The notes below the pieces were generated by a model. That model saw nothing but the letters and a program-made list of their open reading frames with translations. It had not been told where the DNA came from and searched no databases. From Lunularia cruciata (lineage: Eukaryota > Streptophyta > Marchantiopsida > Lunulariales > Lunulariaceae), in NCBI GenBank assembly GCA_948567375.1, contig OX419755.1:23689001-23753000 (forward strand): a stretch of 64,000 nt of DNA, in the 5' to 3' direction. Positions 56,111-64,000 of the stretch are shown in pieces. Made by a program: the position numbers and the translations under genes. Numbering within the stretch: position 1 is the first letter of the stretch; every line of letters begins with the position of its first letter.

Positions 56111-58230
56111 ACGACGGAGTTCTTTGGAGATTCTAGAGGAGTTAGCCCTGTAGTATGTAGTGGGTTTACTCGGAGTGGTGCTCGATATCAGCCTGTATCT
56201 CAGGTCCCAATGAGGGAGGAGATTGACTCTGAGTTGGAGTTCGACACAGGAGCTGATTCAGTTGAGAGTGCACTTGGTGTGTCCGCACTGTTGTTGTGGG
56301 ACATGGACAAGATTTATGGGGCCTCCAAAGGCCCTAGGCGTTACTCTGGTACAGTGGGTACCATTGAGTTGGATGACTTCATCCAGGAGTTCGATAGTTG
56401 GTGTGATCTGCAGTAGATGCGGAACCCGACTTTGTTCACACCCTTCATGGCATGGAAGGGGTTGTTTCAGCACTTGGAGGGTCCACCGATGGACAACTAC
56501 CATGAGTTCAGGAGAGCTCATTTGGAGGAGATTGAGTTATGGAGACAGTATTGGTCTCCACACTATGTCTCCATCACTTCAGGTTCGGTGGCCAGGAGTA
56601 GGTCGGCTGTACCTACGAGTTCTAGCTCGAGTAGTGTTGGTGGAGCTAGTGGAGGTGCACTAGCTGGAGATAGTGCTACTACAAGTGGAGGTACCACTGC
56701 AGGAGGTGGTGTGGTACCGGGGTTTAACCCCATGGTGGAGTTCTTCCTATGTTTGAGGCAGAACTACCAGGGAGTGCGGACTGACAAGCTGAGGAGCTTG
56801 CAGGAGTTCCAGTGGAAGGCTGGAGAGAGCCTACGCGAGGCATACACTCGCATGAGGCGGCTGATCAGTTTCACTCAGGGAGTTACTAAGGCCCAGGCAG
56901 TCCAGTTTTGGTATGGGATATTGGACAGGGAGTTGCGACGTAGAGTTTGTGATGCTACGTTGTTGCAGGCTACTTTGCCCACTTTGGCAGTAGTCTTTGG
57001 TTTGGCTGAGCGTATTGAGCTCAACATGGTGGAGGAGAGAGTGGTGACATCTGGATTTGGTAGGGAGACCTCATCCACAACTGTGACTTCTGCTAGAGTG
57101 CAGTAGAGTGCACCACGCCCAGTTGGTTTTTGAGGATAGGGTGGACAGCCCAGATCCTATGGAGCGAGTGGAGGGCCTAGTGGAGTTAGACCCTTACCCT
57201 CATTTTCGGGTTAGCAGCAGCCAGTGAGTGGTGGTGTTGCTTGTTGGACTTGTGGTGGACCTCACCATAGGAGAGAGTGTACTCAGGGCAGCAGACTTGA
57301 TACCTCTGGTGCATCACAGCCAGCACAGAGGCAGTGTGAGCACTGCCACAGATTTGGTCACACTAGTGACCGGTGTTTTGACCTACACCCGGAGTTACGG
57401 AGTGGTAGGGCTGCTATGGCAGGTAGTAGAGGAGCTCCAGTTCATGGAGGACGAGGTGGTAGAGGTGGTGGTAGAGGATCTTCACCTAGTAGGGGTGCAG
57501 TACTTGCCCTTACTTCTGACACAGCTATGGCTACTCGGATTGAGCAGTTGGAGCAGAGATTGGCTAGTATGGCTATTGCTCAGAGGAGATCAGATTTGGG
57601 TGTTGAGGCTTCCACCTCATATGCTGGTGATAGAGATGCTTTGGACTTCATGTGCGGAGCAGCATAGGTGGATGCATCTGCAGCAGTGACTAGGAGTGCA
57701 GTACGTGCTCCAGAGCCTAGAGGAGCATCAGTGGAGTTGGACCCACAGAGAGGAGAGGTTGGGAGACAGGTCAGACTTCCCCAGTCTTTCACGCTATCTG
57801 AGGCATTGCAAACGACATCCATGGTTCCTAGACGTCCCAGTGCAAGCGTGGTAGGTGGTGATGGAGTACCTGCTAGTCAGCCACCTGCTACTACACAGAC
57901 TGAGTCTAGCATGATGTTGGGGGCGGCTCAGCTGATTATGCGGCATCCTTTATTTTCAGCCAGTGACATGTTTACATTGGGAGTTGACCCAGCCCCAGTG
58001 TTCCGGTTGGCTACCACATTGTGTGAGAGTAGGGATGGTGCAGTTCCTACTACTAGAGCAGAGGTGGTTGGTAGTGGAGCTGACTTGGTTGAGGAGCATG
58101 GGATCCGTTCAACGACCAGTGGTTTATGGCAGGCAGCAGCGGCTAGACTGGAGGAGTTGCCAGCTAGACCGGCCTTTGAGAGAGCGCGGTTTACACCTAG
58201 TGTTGTCCTATTGGATAACCAGAGGGGGGA
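56111..58230 (+). pseudogene. gag: Copy B gag
   Basis: Begins at TEFFGDSRG (56111), where copy A has ATG and B has ACG. One frame throughout: FIQEFDSWCDLQ, TAG at 56414, then MAWKGLFQHLEG, FRRAHLEEIELWRQYW, a Ser/Gly-rich stretch, and FNPMVEFFLCLRQNYQGV to VQFWYGILDREL, a capsid-like region. Two zinc knuckles follow at about 57242-57360, CWTCGGPHHRREC and CEHCHRFGHTSDRC, then an RGG-type Arg/Gly stretch, a short coiled coil IEQLEQRLASMAIAQ, and a long linker. Further TAG stops occur at 57104 and 57664 and two or three in the zinc region. Gag would coat the element RNA. Confidence 0.85.
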
Positions 58231-58600
58231 TCTTTTGTTTAGTGGGACCTTTAGGGAAGGTCTATACACCACAGAGAGTCTTGTTAGACTCTGGTGCGCA
58301 GCCCCTTATGTTGGGGAAGGCTGCAGTTGTTGGTCTGGAGTTACGGAAGACCGATGTGGAGAGGTGTCCATTTCAGATCCAGACATCTCTAGGTGGTGGT
58401 TCGACACAGTACATCACACGTGGGGAGCTTGTTGTCCAGGTTCAGCCTGGTCATCCGATTGATAGCTCGATGGTGAGAGCTTAGGCTATTGCGACAATAG
58501 TTGAGTCATATGATGTGCTAGTTGGGGGAGCAGTGTTATACCCTATGGGTTTCAGCATTGACTATTGGGAGGAGACAGCCTCTTATAGACCTGGTTGGCA
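58231..58600 (+). pseudogene. pol: Copy B retropepsin
   Basis: TPQRVLLDSGAQPLMLGKA at about 58266-58325 has the DSG active site of an aspartic protease; TQYITRGELVVQV and YDVLVGGAVLYPMGFSIDYW are its later parts. A one-base gain in a G run near 58226-58232 puts it in a different frame from gag (copy A lacks the extra G). TAG at 58480 where copy A has CAG. It would release the protein parts, including the methyltransferase. Confidence 0.82.
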
Positions 58601-58989
58601 GTCTGGTGAGGGACGGGTATGTCGCCTACCAGTACGCTTTAGTAGTGGCAGTCTTGGCTCACTACAGTCCGGGACCATGGCAGCATCAGTTTTAGCTTTC
58701 AGCGGTGCAGTTACTTGGCCTGGTGACTTGTTGGAGGGGAACACCCATGCAGAGGATACTCCAATACTAGAGGAGATCACTCGGCTATGGAGTACGAGTG
58801 GGATTGTTCCATCCACCTTGGATGTTCCATTGTGGAGTTCAGAGGAGGCATTGCAGCAGCATGCAGATCAGTTGGTGCAGCAGGCTTGGAGTGGAGCCTT
58901 CGTACCATCAGGGGATGAGTATGAGGATGAGCCTCCAGAGGCGATTGCTTTGACACCTCTGGATACCACACTCATTGCTTGGCAGTATC
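58601..58989 (+). pseudogene. Linker between protease and methyltransferase
   Basis: About 130 open codons from SYRPGWQSGEG to DTTLIAWQYPVEG, with an acidic PSGDEYEDEPPE stretch. Kept in copy A. No domain recognised; it may hold a cleavage site and an N-terminal part of the methyltransferase fold. Confidence 0.65.
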
Positions 58990-59940
58990 CAGTAGAGGGG
59001 ATATGCCTATTGGAGTTGTTTGGTGGGATCAGCACCGGACTAGCTGCGGTGTTATAGGCGGGTATCCGAGTACAGAGGTACTTGTATGTAGAGAGAGATG
59101 AGACTGCTAGGCGAGTCTCTCTACATCATGTGGCACACTTGGCCTATCGGTATCCAAAGTTATTACCGATGTCAGCAGTCAGAGGTTACTAAAAGGCCTT
59201 ACCAGGAGACATTTCCTTACTGGGGGCACATGATCTAGAGAGACATGGGCCTATTCACTTGGTGATTTCTGGATGGCCATGTCAGGGACATACACGTGCA
59301 GGCCATGGTTTGGGTCTTCAGGATCCTCGTTCTGGTGTGTTTTGGGAGATGTTACGGATACTACGACATCTCCAGGTTCATCAGTCTGTTTCTCCAGCTT
59401 ACCTTTTGGAGAACGTTCCATTGATGGGTGATTCTCGCACTAGAGTAGTGGTGAGTACACATCAGGTCCATTCTTGGATGGGACCTGCTGTATTGTTGGA
59501 TGCAGCCAGAGTGGGATCACGGGCTCATCGTCTTCGTCTTTGGTGGACGAATCTTTTACCCAGAGAGGTTCTACAGCGTAGTTATGATGGGATTCAGCGA
59601 CTTGACCACATCCTTGTTGATGATATCTTGGATGCTGGGCGTCAGTCTCAGACAGTGGTAGTGGCTGATAGGTCACCTATGGCAGTGGTGAACCTAGTTG
59701 GACAGCCTAGAGCTGCATTTCCTACACTCATGAGTTTCCCAGGCTCTCATGCTTTTGAGAGGGAGGACCTGGACTTGTTTGGGACTCACAGTTACAGCAG
59801 TTGGTGGAGCCCAATGCTGATGAAAGAGAGCGGGCGATGGGTTTTTGCACCGATATTACTGCTGTTCCAGTAGTGTCAGAGGCATCCAGGCGTCAGGTGT
59901 TAGGTCAGGCTATGGACCTGAACTGTTTGACCTGGATTGT
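58990..59940 (+). pseudogene. Copy B DNMT3-type cytosine-C5 methyltransferase
   Basis: The domain (about 315 codons) would transfer a methyl group from S-adenosylmethionine to cytosine. In order: motif I LLELFGGISTGLAAVL (59008-59055), motif II-like RYLYVERDETARRVSLHHV (about 59070), motif IV VISGWPCQGHTRAGHG with the catalytic Cys codon at 59280-59282, motif VI YLLENVPLMGDSRTR with Glu-Asn at 59409-59414, DAARVGSRAHRLRLWWTNL (motif VIII, about 59500), then NADERERAMGF and RRQVLGQAMDLN (motif X, about 59885-59925). This order and these spacings fit DNMT3 enzymes; plant DRM enzymes carry the motifs permuted, and CMT or MET1 would show a chromodomain or BAH domains. Breaks: TAG at 59053, TAA at about 59190, and loss of one base near 59757. 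Catalytic residues are all present. The domain lies between protease and RT in the same orientation. Confidence 0.9.
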
Positions 59941-60517
59941 GAGCCTTGGCATGGCAGAGCAGCGTAGGATGCGCTTGATAGGCATCACCACTCGGACACT
60001 TGTGAGCCCTGTGCCTATCGAGACGATTCAGGCACATGCTGGGGGCGATGGACCGAGTGGACATGGTATTCTTGGGACACATCCAATAGCTACTAGGGAG
60101 AGTGGTCTACTTGGAGTCCATCCAGGTGAGCGTGGGCTACTTGGATTACACCCTTGGTCCACATGGGATGCAGCTAGAAGATGTGTGGAGCTTGCAGCCA
60201 GAGTGGAGGGAGTTTTTCACACAAAGGTTGGGACCTCTAGTGGTCGGGAGCATGACACTATTGCTCCCAAGGGCCCAGTGTAGCAGCCAATCAGTACGTC
60301 TTCCACTCCTACTATAGTTATAGAGGATACTTGGGAGCCAGATCTTGGACCCAAGCTTACTGGAGAGGAAAGACGGAGGGTTTGGAGGTTCTTGAGGAGT
60401 CACACGAGTTGTTTCGCCTTCAGTATGAAGGATTTGGGTGCTCTGAAGGGACTTGGTATACAGATTGAGCTGACTAGCGACACACCTGTATTCTGACGTC
60501 CTTATCGATATAGTGAT
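59941..60517 (+). pseudogene. Linker between methyltransferase and RT
   Basis: Reading from VSLGMAEQRRMRLIGIT to APKGPV (TAG at 60281, also TAG in copy A), then DTWEPDLGPKLTGEERRRV and FAFSMKDLGALKGLGIQIEL, the usual lead into gypsy RT, and a TGA near 60493 before RPYRYS. A run of short repeats GLLGVHPGERGLLGLHP lies at about 60100-60160. Confidence 0.65.
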
Positions 60518-61280
60518 ATGGAGAGGACATTGATTCAGAGCCGGAGTAGTGACCTTTTTGAGGCTGGTTTGGTGGAGATTTCACATGGAGAGTATGCATC
60601 AGCGACAGTGATGCCAGCCAAGAAGGATATGCATGGCAACTATACAGATAGGCGGATGTGTGGAGATTACCGTCCTATCAACCGACAGACCAGGGCTGAT
60701 CGGTATGCCATGCCTACACCGGAGGAGATTTTTGATGCGATTGGGCATGCAAAGGTCTTCAGTACTTTGGATCTACGAGCGGGATATCATCAATTGCCAA
60801 TCAGGGAGGAGGATAAGTCCAAGACAGCATTTTGGGCTTTTGATCCTCACGGCAAGGATGTGTTATATCAGTGGAGGTTCTTACCATTTGGGTTGAAGAG
60901 CGCTCCTGCTGAGTTCCAGAGGGTCATGGATAGGATCCTAGCTGGATTGGATTTTGCTCGGTGCTATATTGATGACATTTTGGTTTATAGCACTACTGTG
61001 GAGGAGCATGAGAGACAATTGTTGGAGGTGTTTGAGAGGTTGAGATCTCATGGACTCAAATTACATCTTGGGAAGTGTAGGTTCTTCCATGAGCAGGTTG
61101 AGTATTTGGGTCACACTATCTACCCCAGAGGACTTGGTGTTCAGCAGACCAAGGTGGAGGCTATTGCACATATTCCTTGGCCTACGGATGTGAGCAGAGT
61201 GCGAGCATTCCTTGGGTTGGCAAACTTCTATCGCCGCTATGTTAGAGGATTTAGTGCCATTGCCAAGGCCTTGACGAAGC
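60518..61280 (+). pseudogene. pol: Copy B reverse transcriptase
   Basis: Open through the whole domain: LFEAGLVEISHGEYASATVMPAKK, MCGDYRPINRQT, STLDLRAGYHQLP, WRFLPFGLKSAPAEFQRVMD, catalytic CYIDDILVYS (codons at 60962-60991), GKCRFFHEQVEYLGHTI, FLGLANFYRRYVRGFS. It copies element RNA into DNA. RT and most of RNase H are a single 390-codon open frame, the best kept part of copy B. Confidence 0.93.
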
Positions 61281-61723
61281 TGACCAAGCTTACACAGGAG
61301 TGGTGTTGGGGAGATGAGCAGGAGAGAGCTTTTGTAGAGCTCAAGGAGAGGTTGACATCTGCTCCTATTTTGAGGAGACCGATCAGGGGACGACCATTTC
61401 AGGTTCACACTGATTGGAGTATGTTGGGGCTTGGAGCGGTGCTCACCCAGCATGATGATGAGGAGAAGGAGTTTGTGGTGGCCTATGCTAGTCGCTCCAA
61501 CAATTCAGCGGAGGCAAAGTATAGTTCATATGAGGGAGAGTGCTTGGCAGCAGTTTGGGCAGTAGCACATTTCCGATGTTACCTATTTGGTAACCCCTTC
61601 ACTCTCATCACTGATCATCAGCCACTGAAGTGGTTGATGGAGTCCGACAAGCTTTCAGGGAAGCTTGCACGATGGGCTCTGATTTTATAGGAGAATGATT
61701 TCACGGTTGTTCATAGACCTGGA
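61281..61723 (+). pseudogene. pol: Copy B RNase H
   Basis: RPFQVHTDWSMLGLGAVLTQ, FVVAYASRSNNSAEAKYSSYEGECLAAVWAV and FTLITDHQPLKWL give the Asp, Glu, Asp of RNase H, which removes RNA during cDNA synthesis. TAG at 61688 (copy C: CAG) ends the open frame; the RNase H end ENDFTVVHRPG continues after it. Confidence 0.9.
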
Positions 61724-63110
61724 GTGGTGAACCGTGATGCAGATGGGTTGAGTAGAAACCCATGTCCCAGCCAGCAGGATCAGACCGGAGCACGTTGGCA
61801 TGGTGAGATAGATGAGGAGATGGTGCCAGGTTGGCATGCATTGGCCTTTCTGTGTATATTTGCAGAGACTTTGGTGGTATCTCTCTCAGCGCATACAGGA
61901 GGAGTTATTGAGGTCATAGATTTAGAGAGTGAAGATATTGGTACAGTTCAGCGAGACATTCATGATCATGTCTTAGTGATGGACTATCTTCGCATTGGTG
62001 TTGTGGGTGGCACAGTTGGGGCCAAGGAGAGAGACCGCGTTCTTCAGCGAGCTAGACGGTTCAGATTGGAGGGTAGACACCTTTTGCATGTATGGGAGGA
62101 TGGTAGAATGCGAGTAGTACCACTTCCATCACAGAGACCACAGTTGGTCCGTCATGCTCATGAGGAGCTAGGACATTTTGGAGTAAAGCGTACATATAGC
62201 TTACTCCAGAGTCATTATTGGTGGCGCGGTATGCAGACCGAGGTACAGCAGTTTGTTGCCAGATGTGTGGTTTGTGACCGAGTTAGAGCATCATTCAATG
62301 CTCCTACGCCACAGTTACACCCATTACCTATCATGGGATTGGGTTACCGTTGGAGTTTGGACTTCGCCGGACCTTTACCGCTGACTGTGAGACATCATCG
62401 GTATGTTTTGGTGATGGTGGAGCACTTCTCCAAGTGGATTGAGTTGGTGGCACTTCCTGACAAGTCTAGTGAAGGGAAAGCTTACTCGTTCCTGGATCGA
62501 GTTCTTAGTCATTTTGGTGCACCAGCTGAGGTTTTGACTGATCAGGGTACAGAGTTCTTGGGAGAGTTTTAGGTCTTGTGTGACAAGGCTTTGATTGATC
62601 ATCGTACTACATCCCGAGATCACCCTGAGGCAGATGGCTTAGCAGAGAGAGTGGTTCAGACAGTGAAGAGAGGATTGCAAAAGTATGGTTTGCAGAGAGG
62701 CCACTTGGGAGATTGGGATCTCCAGTTACCTTGGTTGGCCATGGGCTATCGGTTCAGCCAGCAAGCCTCCTTAGCATCCTTCTCTCCATACTTTCTACTC
62801 TATGGACGAGATCTAGATTTACCTGTAGCCATTCGTCAAGATGCTACTGTAGTTTTGGACTTGGATGACCCTGATGTATGGATGAGCGCATGTTCTCAGC
62901 GGGCAGAGATCTTTTGGAGAGTGATGCCGATGGCCTTTGAGAACTTGGCGATTGCTCAACATAGAGATACTTTACGCTATGCTACCATTCGAGGAGGAGG
63001 TTATAGACCCTCGATCCGTCGATTTCATCCAGGCGACTATGTATATCTACAACAGACAACACCGACGACACTTGATGTTTCTACAGGCCGCACTATCTTG
63101 AGAGTGCGTG
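61724..63110 (+). pseudogene. pol: Copy B integrase
   Basis: After a linker with DADGLSRNPCP and about 130 less typical residues comes a zinc domain (HAHEELGHFG to CVVCDRVRASF), then the core: RWSLDFAGPL (about 62350), LTDQGTEFLGEF (about 62538), stop TAG at 62570 where copy C has CAG, then HPEADGLAERVVQTVKRGL with the catalytic Glu. The C-terminal part FHPGDYVYLQQ and REVLPSGVLVLEGRDGVVWKDHVRNC follows. All DDE residues are present. It runs into the PHD finger with no stop. Confidence 0.9.
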
Positions 63111-63397
63111 AGGTTTTGCCATCTGGAGTCCTTGTGTTAGAGGGACGTGATGGTGTTGTTTGGAAGGATCATGTGCGCAATTGTGCGCCATGCCACCTTC
63201 CAAACATTGATGGTACTATGGACCCAAGCTTGGCACTTGTACGTGCAGGCTTGAGGTGTATATTATGTGGCTCTTCTGGTGGAGCTGCTACTATGTTAGT
63301 GTGTGATAGCTGTTCGAGAGGATGGCATATGGCATGTATGACTCCTCCCCTCACGGTGGTTCCTCAAGGACAGTGGTTATGTCTTAGATGTACTTGA
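63111..63397 (+). pseudogene. Copy B C-terminal PHD finger
   Basis: 63257-63391 encodes CILC, CDSC, GWHMAC and WLCLRC with TPPLTVVPQGQ between: a full C4HC3 PHD finger, which binds histone H3 N-terminal tails. It is fused directly after the integrase C-terminal domain, the place of the chromodomain in chromoviruses such as E6. The frame ends in TGA at 63395 where copy C has CGA, so the original protein was slightly longer (PIASSFFMWYRL in C). Likely role, by analogy: directing integration to a chromatin state. Confidence 0.88.
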
Positions 63398-63551
63398 CCT
63401 ATAGCTAGTTCATTCTTTATATGGTATAGATTGCAGACAGGCGACTAACGATGGGGCTCCATAGCACCCGGCCTCCTGATCTTTGCCCATTAGAGGGTAT
63501 ACCATATACTTAGAGTAGATGGCTATCTGGAGTTAGAGGGACCTAACCGCC

Positions 63552-63562
63552 AGCTAGGGGGG
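63552..63562 (+). other. Purine-rich tract, probable polypurine tract
   Basis: AGCTAGGGGGG lies 4 bases before TGTGGCAC (63567) and about 110 bases before TGTCACGCC (63674). A polypurine tract normally touches the LTR, so it favours 63567 as the true LTR start. Confidence 0.6.
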
Positions 63563-63566
63563 CAAT

Positions 63567-64000
63567 TGTGGCACTTTAGAGTCTATGTATGACTTATGTG
63601 TGAGTTGTGCTTTTATAGTGTATGATGTTGACAGCGATGTATGTTGTGTAGCGATGTATATACGCACGACAGCTGTCACGCCATTTGTAGTTCCGCATCT
63701 AGATGCTCGGACACTAGAGTTCCAGTGATGGTAGTTAGAGTTATTCTAGCAGTTTCTCAAGGACTACTTTCCGACGGTTAGATTTCGTGTTCGGGGTACT
63801 GACTTCATGGTGGGGCCCACCGTCACTTTGCACCGTTTGCACCGTCGAGTGTGCCGTCAGCGGGACCGTTAGGGTTTCAAGGCTAGCTTGAGTCCAGGGG
63901 GTATAGTTTCAAAGTGAGCTCCAGAGAGCTCACTTCTCTGATGTTGAGCCTTCGAGTTCCTGGCTATGGTGGACAGAGGCCGGCGAGCGTCACCTGGATT
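63567..64000 (+). repeat. Copy B 3' LTR, cut by the window end
   Basis: From 63674 it matches the 5' LTR (54322 onwards). The preceding 107 bp (63567-63673), absent from the 5' LTR, contain TATATA at 63657-63662 and probably belong to the LTR's promoter part. By comparison with the 5' LTR about 125 bp more lie beyond 64000. Confidence 0.8.
63657..63662 (+). promoter_or_regulatory. Possible TATA box of the copy B LTR
   Basis: TATATA, kept at 28522-28527 and 29082-29087 in copy C sequence. It lies 17 bp before the nucleotide at which the 5' LTRs of copies A and B begin. Assignment rests on sequence and position only. Confidence 0.4.

Larger units (their letters stand above)
54322..64000 (+). 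mobile_element. Copy B: gypsy element with cytosine methyltransferase and PHD finger
   Basis: Order: 5' LTR (54322-54772), leader, gag with two zinc knuckles, retropepsin, DNMT3-type methyltransferase, RT, RNase H, integrase, PHD finger, polypurine tract, 3' LTR (running off the window at 64000). Total expected length about 9.8 kb. Over the 327 bp of 3' LTR visible, the two LTRs differ at about nine positions (about 3%), all transitions. Stops at several places (mostly TAG) and two compensating frame changes around the methyltransferase make it inactive. The left end abuts an E1-type LTR. Confidence 0.93.

Noticed and set aside
57228-57689. A 153-codon open reading overlapping gag in another frame
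   Set aside because: It is hydrophobic frame-shadow sequence of the zinc-knuckle region. The in-frame reading has two clear CCHC knuckles.
58990-59940. A bacterial restriction-modification methyltransferase or contamination
   Set aside because: It is in line with gypsy protease and RT in two separate copies between plant-type LTRs, and its motifs fit eukaryotic DNMT3.
1-64000. CRISPR arrays, tRNA or rRNA genes, host protein-coding genes
   Set aside because: No regularly spaced repeats, no cloverleaf or rRNA sequence recognised, and no reading frame resembling a non-transposon protein apart from the methyltransferase and PHD domains, which are part of the element.

Overview
The window looks like a retrotransposon-packed stretch of a large plant nuclear genome. 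I see no convincing host gene, rRNA or tRNA. Nearly every recognisable protein is gag or pol of Ty3/gypsy LTR retrotransposons, and two families carry the plant-type primer binding site for initiator tRNA-Met (TGGTATCAGAGC or decayed forms). A gymnosperm, or another non-flowering land plant with a repeat-rich genome, is a guess. It rests on the nesting, the AT-rich filler and the presence of a DNMT3-type methyltransferase, a family that flowering plants are reported to have lost.

Layout, with element names E1 to E6 and copies A to C coined here. 1-480: degraded integrase on the minus strand. 2245-17496: E2, an old chromodomain gypsy element on the plus strand. It is interrupted by E1 (4015-11834, minus, LTRs about 1% different) and by two solo LTRs (12054-12453 with exact ATTTG target duplications, and 13914-14662). 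17497-21036: AT-rich, no gene. 21037-26395: two decayed elements of one family, E4a and E4b. 26396-29094: 3' part of copy C of a methyltransferase-bearing element. 29095-30518: 3' end of a chromodomain element, E6. 30519-37186: copy A of the methyltransferase-bearing element, minus strand. 37187-39295: 5' part of an E4-family element, minus strand. 39296-45102: mostly unclassified AT-rich sequence with a large fold-back at about 43035-43310. 45103-about 52496: E5, an old relative of E1, interrupted by a solo LTR with exact TATCC duplications. 53712-54321: E1-family LTR cut short at its 3' end. 54322-64000: copy B, the best copy of the methyltransferase-bearing element; its 3' LTR runs out of the window.

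The notable system is the element present as copies A, B and C. Its polyprotein order is gag (two zinc knuckles), retropepsin, DNMT3-type cytosine-C5 methyltransferase, reverse transcriptase, RNase H, integrase, and a C-terminal C4HC3 PHD finger where chromoviruses have a chromodomain. The methyltransferase keeps its motifs in DNMT3 order (I, IV, VI, VIII, X), not the permuted order of plant DRM enzymes. An element of this kind could both read chromatin and write DNA methylation. All copies here are broken. Their stop codons are mostly C-to-T changes at CAG or CGA, and the two B LTRs differ only by transitions, as expected for decay through methylated cytosine.

Several element joins are abrupt and do not look like simple nested insertion: E4b to C inside RNase H, C LTR to E6 to A, A to E4, and B to an E1-type LTR. 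Copies A and B both begin at the same LTR nucleotide, about 107 bp inside the LTR start suggested by other evidence.
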